NCBI GenBank assembly: GCA_016200265.1
Contig: JACQFE010000041.1
Location: forward strand, 55,711 to 119,710
Origin: Planctomycetota bacterium
GTDB lineage: Bacteria; Planctomycetota; Phycisphaerae; UBA1845
Direction of reading: 5' to 3'
Length of the DNA stretch: 64,000 nt
Position 1 is the stretch's first letter. Every line of letters begins with the position of its first letter. Made by a program: the position numbers and the translations under genes. This document shows positions 52,612 to 61,639 of the stretch, piece after piece. A model generated the notes under the pieces. That model saw only the letters and a list, made by a program, of their open reading frames with translations, was not told the DNA's origin and did not search any database.

Positions 52612-52903
52612 GCGGACAGTCTAGAGCGCCGTAATTTGCGAGGCAACGCGGGCCTTTCCGAGCCGCGCCCGTAAGGAAGCGGGCCGTACCCCTTACTAAG
52701 AGGGACTACAGGGGGTTTGCGAGCCGCGAACGCTCGCCCTTGACGTGAAGTGTCAAGAGTTAGTTCGTGCGACCAAATCGTGCCCGTCATTCTGAGCGAA
52801 GCGAAGAATCTCATTCGTCGATTTCCAATCGTTCGCCTCCGATCTCAAATCTGGAATTTCGAATCTCAAATTTCCGATCCTCACCCGTTGCGAGCCGCGA
52901 ACT
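52612..52903. repeat. mosaic of dispersed repeats
   Basis: No gene. 52653-52683 holds CCGAGCCGCGCCCGTAAGGA, similar to 50621. 52688-52718 is a C-run/G-run repeat (CCCCTTACTAAGAGGGACTA). 52786-52812 reads GTCATTCTGAGCGAAGCGAA, a sequence found as a repeat in many bacteria. At 52891-52917 CGAGCCGCGAACTTCAGTTC then GCGCGACC overlaps the 3' end of the next gene. Confidence 0.7.
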
Positions 52904-53404
52904 TCAGTTCGCGCGACCCTGCGGACTCTCTTCGCGCCCCGCATCAACCTCAATCATCCGCCGAATGTCCGTCTCAATTTCCCGACCGCATTCCGGACAT
53001 TTATCCGAATCATTTCCGCGCAGGCAATAGCCGCATTTGATGCAAACGGGAATGCCGCAATTCAATAATTCTTTTCGCAAGAGGTTCGATGCTCTCCTTC
53101 TCACTCCAATTCTTATGACCAGTCCAATGCATACACCCTGTAGCATCGGCCCAAGATACCGCCTCACGCTCACGGGTAATGGTGTGTACGGGCCTATCAA
53201 GTCTCCAAGGACAACAATTGGCCCTCCAATGAATATTGCAGACAGGATCACAATGCGAAATGGAGTCGAACGCCAATTCACTTTGAAGGCTACAGACTCA
53301 AGCGCATCCGGAGAAGGAAACAGCTTGGCCTCGTCGTAGTGACGCAAATACCAGTTTGCAAGCCTCCGATTGTTCGTCTTGTTATACCAATTCCAAAGCC
53401 CCAT
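52904..53404 (-). CDS. membrane protein with C-terminal zinc ribbon
   Basis: The 166-residue protein has an N-terminal amphipathic part, two hydrophobic helices (about 52-68 and 86-98) and a C-terminal zinc ribbon CIKCGYCLRGNDSDKCPECG at about 121-140. This arrangement is a common Planctomycetota-type small membrane protein with unknown role. The last residues before the stop come from a dispersed repeat. The next gene upstream encodes a paralogue. Start ATG 53404. Confidence 0.75.
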   Translation of the reverse strand: MGLWNWYNKTNNRRLANWYLRHYDEAKLFPSPDALESVAFKVNWRSTPFRIVILSAIFIGGPIVVLGDLIGPYTPLPVSVRRYLGPMLQGVCIGLVIRIGVRRRASNLLRKELLNCGIPVCIKCGYCLRGNDSDKCPECGREIETDIRRMIEVDAGREESPQGRAN

Positions 53405-53410
53405 CGAAGT

Positions 53411-53875
53411 TCATTCGCTTGTCGAGTTATTCACGGCGTTTTGGCGCTTCGCGTCGTCCTCAATCATCCGCCGAATATCCGCTTCAATCTCCCGCCCGCA
53501 TTCCGGACATTTGTCTGATTCAATTCCGCGCAAGCAATAACCGCATTTGATGCAAACAGGAATGCCTCGAACTAGCAGCCTGCGGCGCAGGAACATTGCC
53601 GCAGAACGCCGCTGCCAGAATGTGGATATGGTCGTCCCCAATGCGGGGACTACCACCCAGATCCAACGACGATCAACAAATCGGCCAAGCGGTAACAAAA
53701 AAATACCAATCACGATCACACAAAAGTATCCGCGCCAAACCGGTGCCGCACCTGCGAGTTCGCTAATCGCTTTGTTACGTTCTTCCAAGCTATCGAAAAG
53801 TTCTGCTTCCGGAAGCTTCGCAATCAGCCACCGAAACAAGCGCCCGCCCGGGGTTGTATAATCTTTGCGTCGCAT
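53411..53875 (-). CDS. zinc-ribbon membrane protein, paralogue
   Basis: The 154-residue protein (MRRKDYTTPGG start at 53875; the open frame goes on to 54127 but overlaps tsaD) has two hydrophobic helices and a zinc ribbon CIKCGYCLRGIESDKCPECG near its end, almost identical to the next gene's motif. The soluble front part resembles it less. Tandem paralogues 6 bases apart suggest gene duplication. Function unknown. Confidence 0.7.
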   Translation of the reverse strand: MRRKDYTTPGGRLFRWLIAKLPEAELFDSLEERNKAISELAGAAPVWRGYFCVIVIGIFLLPLGRFVDRRWIWVVVPALGTTISTFWQRRSAAMFLRRRLLVRGIPVCIKCGYCLRGIESDKCPECGREIEADIRRMIEDDAKRQNAVNNSTSE

Positions 53876-53979
53876 CACGACTCGAAAGTTGGGTTGATCA
53901 ACGGCAAGCCGCGCCGCGCGTGTTCCCTCTTTCTTCGTTCGAACTTTGAACTTCGCGCTTCTAACTTCCGCAAAGCGGT

Positions 53980-55227
53980 CTACACCGTGCTCGGATATGC
54001 CTCGATATTCAAATCGGCCACGTCGCCGGCAATGAATTGATGATAACCAAGTGCCGCGATCATGGCTCCATTGTCCGTGCAATAGGCCATTTTCGCGGCG
54101 TGGAATTGCATGCTGCATTTCACACATTCGGCCTCCAACGCCCTGCGAAGCGTCTTATTCGCGGCCACGCCTCCGCCCAGCACAACCGTCTTCAGTCCTG
54201 TGCGTTTGACGGCCAGCATTGTCTTCTTGATGAGCATGTCGATCATGGCCTGTTGGAAGCTCGCCGCGATGTCGGCAAGTTCACCAGGCGAAAGTTTCTC
54301 CAACCCGCCGGATGTCTTGCCCTGCCCGTGAACGTGATACATTACGGCCGTCTTGATCCCCGAAAATGAAAAATCCAGCGAATCGCGTGTGAGCCACGTT
54401 CGCGGAAAATCGATCGCGTGCGGATTGCCAGGGCGAGCATCATGGGTGGGCACGGCCCTCCCTACAGCCGAGGTGGGCGAAGCCCGCCCCGCCTCTCCAT
54501 CCCCTCCCCCCTTACCAAGGGGGGCTGAGGGCAACCAAGGAGAGAGCCCGAAGAGGGGGTCGCTGGTGCGAGAATCCCTTCTCGCACCCACATCGGCGGG
54601 TGGAACCCGCCCTACCTCCGCGCGAACTGAAGTTCCCGGCTCGCCTGGCGGAAAAATCCCCGACGCGACTTTCTCAACCCACGGCCCGCCGGGAAATGGC
54701 AAGCCCAGGATCACGGCCACCTTGTCGAACGCCTCTCCCGCGGCGTCATCCGTCGTCGCCCCAAGCAACTCAATCGACGTCGGATTCTTGATGTGAAACA
54801 GCGACGAATGCCCGCCGGAGACAATCAAACCGATGGCCGGAAATGGCGGCGTCTCCATCTCGATTGCCGTACTATACGCATGCGCACGAATGTGATCGAC
54901 GGCCACCAGCGGCTTGTTCCAGGCCCACGCCAAAGTCTTTGCCGCCGTCACGCCGATCAAAAGCGCCCCCACCAGGCCCGGCCGATTCGTCACCGCGATC
55001 ACGTCGATGTCATTGGCTGTCACTCCCGCGACGCTCATGGCCTCTTCGATCACTGAATCGAGCCGCTCAATATGCGCCCGCGCCGCGATCTCCGGCACCA
55101 CCCCGCCGTATTTCGCGTGCAAATCAAACTGCGACGCCACGATGTTGCTGCGCACCTCGCGCCCATCCACCACAATGGCCGCGGAGGTCTCATCGCACGA
55201 AGTTTCAATGCCAAGAACAGTAGTCAT
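53980..55227 (-). CDS. tsaD: tRNA threonylcarbamoyltransferase TsaD with a repeat-derived insertion
   Basis: TsaD transfers threonylcarbamoyl to A37 of tRNA, with TsaB, TsaC and TsaE. The protein shows VLGIETSCDETSAAIV, the metal-binding HIRAH at residues 112-116, GLIVSGGHSSLF, and the C-terminal GGGVAANKTLR and CTDNGAMIAALGY. Expected length is about 340 residues; this has 415. The extra 77 (about 191-267) interrupt VEKVASG and NPHAIDFPRTW and match repeats elsewhere in the window. Start ATG 55227. TsaC is encoded at 48440 as a fusion. The insertion lies on the surface loop between two conserved segments; whether the enzyme still works is not known, but it remains in frame. Confidence 0.93.
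   Translation of the reverse strand: MTTVLGIETSCDETSAAIVVDGREVRSNIVASQFDLHAKYGGVVPEIAARAHIERLDSVIEEAMSVAGVTANDIDVIAVTNRPGLVGALLIGVTAAKTLAWAWNKPLVAVDHIRAHAYSTAIEMETPPFPAIGLIVSGGHSSLFHIKNPTSIELLGATTDDAAGEAFDKVAVILGLPFPGGPWVEKVASGIFPPGEPGTSVRAEVGRVPPADVGARRDSRTSDPLFGLSPWLPSAPLGKGGGDGEAGRASPTSAVGRAVPTHDARPGNPHAIDFPRTWLTRDSLDFSFSGIKTAVMYHVHGQGKTSGGLEKLSPGELADIAASFQQAMIDMLIKKTMLAVKRTGLKTVVLGGGVAANKTLRRALEAECVKCSMQFHAAKMAYCTDNGAMIAALGYHQFIAGDVADLNIEAYPSTV
54427..54657. repeat. in-frame palindromic repeat insertion inside tsaD
   Basis: The 231-base block contains several palindromes: GGTGGGC/GCCCGCC (54472-54488), CCCCCCTT/AAGGGGGG (54506-54524), GGTGCGAGAA/TTCTCGCACC (54564-54587) and GGCGGGT/ACCCGCC (54594-54610), plus an inverse copy of the 52891 repeat at 54618-54642. 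It encodes Gly/Pro/Arg-rich sequence with no family match. Confidence 0.8.
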
Positions 55228-55292
55228 ATGAGCTCAAACCAAGATACGACTTTATTCCTAGGATTTGCTTTGGCTACAGTCAATTATGCGGA

Positions 55293-57239
55293 CTACGTTC
55301 TCTTGAACTGCCGATTCAAATCCGTTTTCGTCAGCCGCAAGATCGTCGGTCGACCATGCGGGCAGCTTGTCGATTTTTCAATCAAGTGTCGCTTGGCCAT
55401 GAGGGATTGAATCTCTTCCTGTGTCAGTGAGTCGCCCGCTTTGACCGCCGCCTTGCACGCCATCAGATCGAGCACACGATGTACGACGACCTCGGTTTGC
55501 GTCTCGCCCGCACTTTGTGCCAATCGATCAAACAAGTCGCGCATGAACTCTTGAACATCGGCATCCTTCATCAAAGCCGGAAATGAATGGATGGCCACCG
55601 AATCCGCGCCGAACGGCGTCAGCTCAATGCCCAGTTTTCGCAGCAATTCCGCGTTCGCATCGAGCAGCGCGGATTGCTCGGGCGTCAGTCGCATTGTCTC
55701 CGGCAGGAGCATTCGCTGTGATTCCAGCGTGCCATTCGTGAATCGCTCGCGAAACTGCTCATACATCACCCGCTCGTGCAGCGCGTGCTGATCGATGATG
55801 ACAATGCCATCGTCGCTTTCAGCCACCAGATACAAGTTGTGCATCTGAATCGCTCGCGGCGGGATTAAATTCGCGATATGCGAATCGAATCGATCAACTT
55901 GCGTAGCCGAAGGATCGATTGGCGCCCCAGATGCCCGTGATAAATCGCTGTATGCTTCGACTTGCGGCGCCGCTGGCGAAGCATAAAACGATCGCCACAG
56001 CCGCTCGGCATCCGCCATCGACGCCGGCAACGCACTTGGATCACTCTGACTCGCGCGATCTGTCGCAAACCGCGAATCAGTACTAGGTGAAAAAGCACCT
56101 GAATTTGGCGTCGGCCCGGCCTCCTTCAGCACCGCGGCCAACTCCGCTCGCATTCGCTCTTCTTCCACCGAATCGATCGAATCCCCGCGCGGCCGAAATC
56201 GCAGCGGCGTCACCAGATCGGCCCGCTGAAATGTTTCCCGTAGTGCGCTAAGCACCTGTGAATACACCAGATTCGAGTCGGCCCAACGCACTTCGACCTT
56301 CGTCGGATGCACGTTGACATCCACCTGCTCGGGATCAATCTCCAGAAACAAAAACACGACAGCGTGACGACTCGGCTCCATCAGCCCGCGATATGATTCC
56401 TTCACCGCGTGGGCAATGTGACGATCACGAATGAATCGGCCATTGACAAAAATGTACTGCCATTGCGGCGTCGCTCGCGAATGCACCGGCGGGGCCGCAT
56501 ACGCATCAATCGTCAGCCCGCGCTCGCTTCGCGAAATGTGCATCAGCGCCGCCGCCAACTCCGGCCCGTAGAAACGTGAAATCCGCTCCAGTCGCGACTG
56601 CCCCGAAGGCAGATTCTGCGTCGTTCGCGAATTGACCGTCAGCTCCATGCCCACTTGCGGATGGCTCAACGCCAATCGCGCGAATTGCTCATTGATGTGT
56701 CCGACCTCTGTGCTGCCGCCTCGCAAGAACTTTCTCCGCGCGGGCATGTTGAAAAACAAATCGCGGACCTCGATCGAAGTCCCCACCGCGCACCCCGTCG
56801 CACCGCACGCCTCAAATTGATCACCCGACATGCGGACCTCGCGGCCCTCAATCGCGCCAACCATTCGCGATGCAATCCGCAGATGCGAGACGGCCGCAAT
56901 GCTCGCAAGCGCTTCGCCGCGAAATCCCATCGTGCGGATCGCCCCGAGATCTTCATCGCTCAAGAGCTTGCTCGTCGCGTGCGGCAGAACGCACAGCCGC
57001 AATTCCTCTTCGTTCATGCCGCAGCCGTTATCCACTACGCGAATCAACTGCCGACCGCCGTCGTCGACAATCAGCGCAATGCGACCCGCCCCCGCGTCGA
57101 GCGAATTCTCAATCAATTCCTTGACCACGCTCGCAGGCCGCTCAATCACCTCACCCGCGGCAATCTTGTTCACCAGCAAATCGGGTAGGATCTTAATTCG
57201 ACTTGCTACCGGCGCGAATTGTTCAAGAACTTCCACCAT
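55293..57239 (-). CDS. mutL: DNA mismatch repair protein MutL
   Basis: MutL links mismatch recognition by MutS to strand removal. The 648-residue protein has the N-terminal GHKL ATPase with KELIENSLDAGAGRIALIVD, DNGCGMNEEEL and GFRGEALASIAAVS, and a C-terminal endonuclease-type domain with DQHALHERVMYEQ (DQHA-x2-E-x4-E), ACKAAVKAGDSL and CPHGRPT. These motifs mean it likely nicks DNA itself, as expected where MutH is absent. The long linker (about 340-455) is variable. Start ATG 57239. It is divergent from the DNA methyltransferase gene. Confidence 0.93.
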   Translation of the reverse strand: MVEVLEQFAPVASRIKILPDLLVNKIAAGEVIERPASVVKELIENSLDAGAGRIALIVDDGGRQLIRVVDNGCGMNEEELRLCVLPHATSKLLSDEDLGAIRTMGFRGEALASIAAVSHLRIASRMVGAIEGREVRMSGDQFEACGATGCAVGTSIEVRDLFFNMPARRKFLRGGSTEVGHINEQFARLALSHPQVGMELTVNSRTTQNLPSGQSRLERISRFYGPELAAALMHISRSERGLTIDAYAAPPVHSRATPQWQYIFVNGRFIRDRHIAHAVKESYRGLMEPSRHAVVFLFLEIDPEQVDVNVHPTKVEVRWADSNLVYSQVLSALRETFQRADLVTPLRFRPRGDSIDSVEEERMRAELAAVLKEAGPTPNSGAFSPSTDSRFATDRASQSDPSALPASMADAERLWRSFYASPAAPQVEAYSDLSRASGAPIDPSATQVDRFDSHIANLIPPRAIQMHNLYLVAESDDGIVIIDQHALHERVMYEQFRERFTNGTLESQRMLLPETMRLTPEQSALLDANAELLRKLGIELTPFGADSVAIHSFPALMKDADVQEFMRDLFDRLAQSAGETQTEVVVHRVLDLMACKAAVKAGDSLTQEEIQSLMAKRHLIEKSTSCPHGRPTILRLTKTDLNRQFKRT

Positions 57240-57361
57240 CAGCCTTCACTCCCTTGAATGCCAGTATAATTTGCGAAAGAGGTTTGGGGAATAACTACAC
57301 TCTCCGCTTGTGAGTTTTGTGGAATGCCAGTGTCAAGCCGCGACGATATAGTTCATCCCTT

Positions 57362-58600
57362 ATGAAAAAACCGGGGCGACGCGCACAACGACATTTGGCT
57401 GGTCGAGAAGTCACGATTGCTCGCGAATCGATCGAGCGCCGCTGGCAATCGCGGATGATCGAGACGCCGCATTTCGCAGAAATGGTGACGGCGAAAAACT
57501 ACGACCGCGAACCGTTTCATCGCTGGTTGTACTTCAAACAAGGCTATTCACCCCCTCTCGTTCGCGCATTCCTCGATGAAAATCGACCGCGCGGCGGACG
57601 CTGGCCCGGTCCAATCCTCGACCCGTTCTCCGGCTCTGGCACTTGCGTCATTGAGAGCGGACGCCGAAGCGTTCCGGCCATCGGCATCGAGGCCATCCCC
57701 TCTCTGGCATTTCTCACCAATTGCACATTTGAACGCGATCTTCCACCGCTATCAACTTTGGTTTCGAGCGTATTGGAAAATGAAAGCGAACCGAAGACGT
57801 CAGGTGTAGGGTGGGCCGTGCCCACCGAAATAGCCGCCCAACTTGAGCATCCGCTTCATCGGGCCGCACTGATGCTCGCCGTGTCCCGGCAATACACAAC
57901 CGCCGGAAAATTCAATCGGGGTGCTAAACCGCTGCAATCCCTTTTTGCGGACGTACTTGCAACCATGAATGAAGACCTTCGCACGCCAATGCCGCAAGCA
58001 AATATTTGCAGAGTTGGTGACGCCCGCAATCTCTCAGGTATCGCTGATCAATCCATCGGCGGGATCATCACCTCGCCACCATATTTATCACGCCATAACT
58101 ACCAACAAATCACCAAACCATACGAAACCATGTATCGATTCTGGTATGGTCAAGATCCTGAACGTGGCCCTGCACCATCGACTCAACTTCCCGCGCACGC
58201 GCGAGCACGCACGGCAACTGCAATCTCAAACCAGATTCCATTGGGTTACAATGTGCTTCAACCCTGCCTTGAAGAAATCGCGATTTCTCTCGACGCAACC
58301 GGCCAAAAGATCTGGATCAATATCGTCCGCGAATATTTTCAAGACATGCGCCGCGTGCTGATGGAATGCCGGCGCATGCTGGCCGAAAGTGCTCGCCTTT
58401 GGGTTGTCATCGGTGGCGCACGATTAGGTGATGTCTATGTACCCGCCGATTTGATGCTCGCGGAATTGGCCGAAAATTGCAGCTTCCGCGTCCGCGCAAT
58501 CCGCGTCGCCCGCGACCTCGTCACCCCCCGCCGCAAATTCGGCGCCGCTGGTCATATCGCGCCAAGAGAATCAATTGTGATCGCCGAAGCCCGACGATAA
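57362..58600 (+). CDS. orphan DNA (or RNA) methyltransferase
   Basis: The 412-residue protein has motif I PILDPFSGSGTCVIE at about residues 83-97 and motif IV GGIITSPPYLSRHNYQQITK near 243-262, the SPPY catalytic tetrad of N4-cytosine/N6-adenine methyltransferases. Motif I precedes motif IV. No restriction enzyme lies nearby. The insertion SGVGWAVPTEIAAQ at about 145-158 is encoded by a palindromic repeat. ATG 57362 (MKKPGRRAQR) is preferred over GTG/ATG further upstream. It could also act on RNA, since related SPPY enzymes do. Confidence 0.75.
   Translation: MKKPGRRAQRHLAGREVTIARESIERRWQSRMIETPHFAEMVTAKNYDREPFHRWLYFKQGYSPPLVRAFLDENRPRGGRWPGPILDPFSGSGTCVIESGRRSVPAIGIEAIPSLAFLTNCTFERDLPPLSTLVSSVLENESEPKTSGVGWAVPTEIAAQLEHPLHRAALMLAVSRQYTTAGKFNRGAKPLQSLFADVLATMNEDLRTPMPQANICRVGDARNLSGIADQSIGGIITSPPYLSRHNYQQITKPYETMYRFWYGQDPERGPAPSTQLPAHARARTATAISNQIPLGYNVLQPCLEEIAISLDATGQKIWINIVREYFQDMRRVLMECRRMLAESARLWVVIGGARLGDVYVPADLMLAELAENCSFRVRAIRVARDLVTPRRKFGAAGHIAPRESIVIAEARR
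57803..57828. repeat. palindromic repeat inside the methyltransferase gene
   Basis: GGTGGGC (57810-57816), CGT, GCCCACC (57820-57826) with the flanks GTAG and GAAA. The inverse form appears in the tsaD insertion near 54443-54465. Confidence 0.65.
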
Positions 58601-58660
58601 CTCCGCAATTGCCGTTTCGGTGCAGACAAATCTCAGGCTTTACACCGTGTGCCGACGATG

Positions 58661-59857
58661 TCAGTCCGGTGGTCGATGGTCGCAGCCGCACAACATGCCG
58701 ATCTGCGTCCGAGCGACACCCCGCGTCGCAACGCTCAAGGTCCCGTCTTCAGAAAAACCGCCGATCCGAATGAGAAAACAAGCGCCAGCCGCGGCGCAAG
58801 GAAAATGAATGGATGATCCTGATCCCATCGCTCCGCATCCATCATCATCGATTGCCAGTGATTCCGATGGGTCCGGAACACAGTGGCAACCGGCGTCAGG
58901 CTGATTCGTCCCGAACAACTCAATGACCGAATCATAAAAGCTAGTCTCGCAATTCTCTATGGTCAGTGTCCCTTCGCATGGAGCCACGTACCGAAACCAG
59001 ACATCCCCCTGCAATGGGTCATAGCCTGTAATGGGATCGAATTCCATGGAAGGTGGTCCATCCGTCGAAGCGAGGCGCGTGTCCGAAACCACGCTGCAGC
59101 GATACACGTCGGCGTCGTGGGGAACACAAGGATCGCTCCCGCCACAATCCTGAGCGGACAGAAAGCAAATGTCCGGCGACAAGAACGAACATTCATCCGG
59201 CTGACAGCATTTGCCGAGCAGCGGATCAGGCAAGCCATTCGGACATGCTTGCACCGCATCGGCGCACGCATCGTTCGCCGGAATCGGGCATCCTCCAAGT
59301 ACGCTTGCCACTTCCACGCAGGCCATTCGCGGAATGAAAACGCTTTCGGATGGGCAATCCGTGTAATCGTTGTTCACTTCCTGGCAAACCGGTGGGCTTC
59401 CCGAATGGCAACATGCTCCCGGAACGCTTCCCGCGGCCGTCTCCGAACAGACGTAGTCGTCTTCCGCGAGTTTTCGCACCGCCGCGTAATATCCAGTCGC
59501 CACAGCCACACAGATCGGAGAGGTGATCGCGGCGAACAGCCCCCCTTGGAAACACGCCGAAACCATATCGGTGAAGAACTGCGCGTCGCAGTTCGCTCGG
59601 GTGTCAAGGCAATTGTTATAACATTCATCGTGGAGTTTGCAGGCGAATGTGAAGCAGACACCGGGCAGAGGACAATCAGGCACCAGGAATTCCGAGCCAT
59701 CCGCGCCGCCGCATGTCTTTCGATCCAACGCACCGGGAGATACTTCATTAATCGTCGTACTGAGACGATCCCACACCGGCGACTGGCATCCGTTGATTTG
59801 CGCAAGAACGAGGAAGAGCCCAGCCCATCGCACTCGCCCGACTCTCCCTGGATTCAT
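58661..59857 (-). CDS. phospholipase A2-like lipoprotein with PPC-like C-terminus
   Basis: The 398-residue protein starts MNPGRVGRVRWAGLFLVLAQ with the lipobox INGC (Cys24). At about 68-85 it has FACKLHDECYNNC, with His76 and Asp77 of the PLA2-like pattern, then helical residues and cysteine pairs (about 120-260). The C-terminal part (about 280-390) is beta-rich with VWFRYVAPCEGTLTIENCET and FLIRIGGFSEDGTLSVA, resembling pre-peptidase C-terminal domains. It is a second protein with this fold in the window, alone between the methyltransferase and pnt genes. An ATG at 59878 would add seven residues. Confidence 0.6.
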   Translation of the reverse strand: MNPGRVGRVRWAGLFLVLAQINGCQSPVWDRLSTTINEVSPGALDRKTCGGADGSEFLVPDCPLPGVCFTFACKLHDECYNNCLDTRANCDAQFFTDMVSACFQGGLFAAITSPICVAVATGYYAAVRKLAEDDYVCSETAAGSVPGACCHSGSPPVCQEVNNDYTDCPSESVFIPRMACVEVASVLGGCPIPANDACADAVQACPNGLPDPLLGKCCQPDECSFLSPDICFLSAQDCGGSDPCVPHDADVYRCSVVSDTRLASTDGPPSMEFDPITGYDPLQGDVWFRYVAPCEGTLTIENCETSFYDSVIELFGTNQPDAGCHCVPDPSESLAIDDDGCGAMGSGSSIHFPCAAAGACFLIRIGGFSEDGTLSVATRGVARTQIGMLCGCDHRPPD

Positions 59858-59906
59858 TTCACGCGCCCCCGCGCGCATGTCGAATCGCTCGTAACTTGTC
59901 GAGCAC

Positions 59907-61349
59907 TCAATGCATCCCCCCGCCCTTAAGTGCGTTCACAACGGCAGCAATCGATTGCTTCGCGTCGCCGAAAAGCATCAGCGAGTTGTCCTTGACGAAG
60001 AGCTCGTTCTCGATCCCCGCAAATCCAGGATTCATGCTACGCTTGCAAATGATGACCGTCTTGGCCTTATCGATGTCGATGATAGGCATGCCGTAAATGG
60101 GGCTGCTCTTGTCGTGCCGCGCGGCCGGATTGACCACGTCGTTCGCCCCGATCACCAAGCCAACGTCGCATTGATCCATTTCAGAATTGATCGAGAGATC
60201 ATAAAGCGAATCGTACGAAACATTGGCTTCAGCCAGTAGCACGTTCATGTGACCGGGCATGCGGCCGGCAACCGGATGGATCGCGAACTTCACATTGACG
60301 CCCTTCTTGCCGAGAACGCTCGCAAGCTCCGCGACCGCGTGCTGCGCCTGGGCGACGGCCATTCCGTATCCCGGAACCACAACCACGTTGTTGGCCGATT
60401 CCAATATCTGCGCAACTTCTTCGGAATTCGTACTCTTGACCGCCTTTTGTTCACCGGTGGCTTCTTTCTTAACCGCCACTTGCCCGAACGCGCCAAAGAG
60501 AACATTCGTAAATGAACGATTCATCGCCCGACACATAATGACTGAAAGAATAAATCCGGATGATCCGTCGAGCGCACCGGCGGTGATAAGTAACTTATTT
60601 TCCAATACAAACCCCATCGCCACGGCCGAAAGTCCCGCATACGAATTGAGCAGCGAGATCACCGTCGGCATATCAGCACCGCCGATGGGGATGATGAGCA
60701 AAACGCCGAATGTAAGCGACAGGATTACAACGATCGGAAACAGCCACCACAAATTCGGCTTGAAAATAATCAGCACGCCGACCGCGATCGCGATCGCCAG
60801 CAGCAGAAGATTGTACAAATTCTGATTCTTATAGGTGATGGGCCGAGTCGGTATCCATTCCTGCAACTTCCCCGCCGCCATCAAGCTCCCCGTGAACGTC
60901 AGAAACCCGAGAATGCACTCGATGACGATCGCACCCGTGCGGAACGAAGTCAGCTCGCCTTCGTGATACCAGAGGATGTACTTGGCCGTTCCGACCAATC
61001 CCGCCGCCAAACCACCGAATGCGTGTGAGAGTGCCGTTCGCTGCGGAACTGCCGTCAGCGGAACCATTGCCAGTGGAATGCCGACGATCGTCCCCGCTAT
61101 AATCGCAATGCCGATCCACTTGAACGCATCGAAGAACCCGTATTCACCAACCGCGCGTCGAATCTCCTCGTGCAATAACGTTCCGACGATCGCGGCCGTC
61201 ATCGCCAGAACACCGGCCGCCACCCCTCGCCGCGCCGTCTTCGGACTGCTCAGCCACTTCAGCGAGAAAATAAAAAGAGCCGTGGCCACCAGATAGGTGA
61301 ACTGCGTGAGGTTCTCGAATAATGCGTGATGCGGATCGCCTGGGTTCAC
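59907..61349 (-). CDS. pntB: proton-translocating NAD(P) transhydrogenase subunit beta
   Basis: PntB carries half of the membrane channel and the NADP-binding domain of the enzyme that drives NADPH formation with the proton gradient. The 480-residue protein has about nine N-terminal helices (about 15-270) and the soluble domain with VVVPGYGMAVAQAQHAVAEL, AIHPVAGRMPGHMNVLLAEA and VGLVIGANDVVNPAA. The start overlaps the stop of the small subunit gene by 4 bases. Third gene of the pnt operon. Confidence 0.93.
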   Translation of the reverse strand: MNPGDPHHALFENLTQFTYLVATALFIFSLKWLSSPKTARRGVAAGVLAMTAAIVGTLLHEEIRRAVGEYGFFDAFKWIGIAIIAGTIVGIPLAMVPLTAVPQRTALSHAFGGLAAGLVGTAKYILWYHEGELTSFRTGAIVIECILGFLTFTGSLMAAGKLQEWIPTRPITYKNQNLYNLLLLAIAIAVGVLIIFKPNLWWLFPIVVILSLTFGVLLIIPIGGADMPTVISLLNSYAGLSAVAMGFVLENKLLITAGALDGSSGFILSVIMCRAMNRSFTNVLFGAFGQVAVKKEATGEQKAVKSTNSEEVAQILESANNVVVVPGYGMAVAQAQHAVAELASVLGKKGVNVKFAIHPVAGRMPGHMNVLLAEANVSYDSLYDLSINSEMDQCDVGLVIGANDVVNPAARHDKSSPIYGMPIIDIDKAKTVIICKRSMNPGFAGIENELFVKDNSLMLFGDAKQSIAAVVNALKGGGMH

Positions 61350-61639
61350 TTGCCGGGCTCCCGTTTCTTGAACATCTTCAGCATGCGATCGGTCAGCAGA
61401 AATCCACTGATGATGTTGGTCATCGATGCGAACACCGCGATTGTCCCCAAAATCGTCGTCGCCGTGCTCTTCTGCTCACCCGCGATAATAATCGAGCCGA
61501 CCACCGCGATTGCAGAAATCGCATTCGTCAATGACATCAGCGGCGTGTGCAGCAACCGCGAGACACCCTTGATCAACTCGAACCCGATAAAGGTCGAGAG
61601 CATGAACACAAACAGCATTGACCAAAGATCAAGTTTCAT
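61346..61639 (-). CDS. pntAB: transhydrogenase subunit alpha, membrane part
   Basis: The 97-residue protein has three hydrophobic helices: WSMLFVFMLSTFIGFELIKG, TNAISAIAVVGSIIIAGE and ILGTIAVFASMTNIISGFLL. It corresponds to the membrane segment of alpha, which in many bacteria is a separate gene. Four-base overlaps with both neighbours confirm the operon. Confidence 0.92.
   Translation of the reverse strand: MKLDLWSMLFVFMLSTFIGFELIKGVSRLLHTPLMSLTNAISAIAVVGSIIIAGEQKSTATTILGTIAVFASMTNIISGFLLTDRMLKMFKKREPGK

Noticed and set aside
52753..53040. Short frames with SERSEES or ILSEAKNL peptides
   Set aside because: They are translations of the dispersed GTCATTCTGAGCGAAGCGAA repeat, not genes.
58883..59929. 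348-residue plus-strand frame
   Set aside because: Antisense to the Cys-rich lipoprotein gene, Arg/His-rich with no family pattern and no ribosome binding site.
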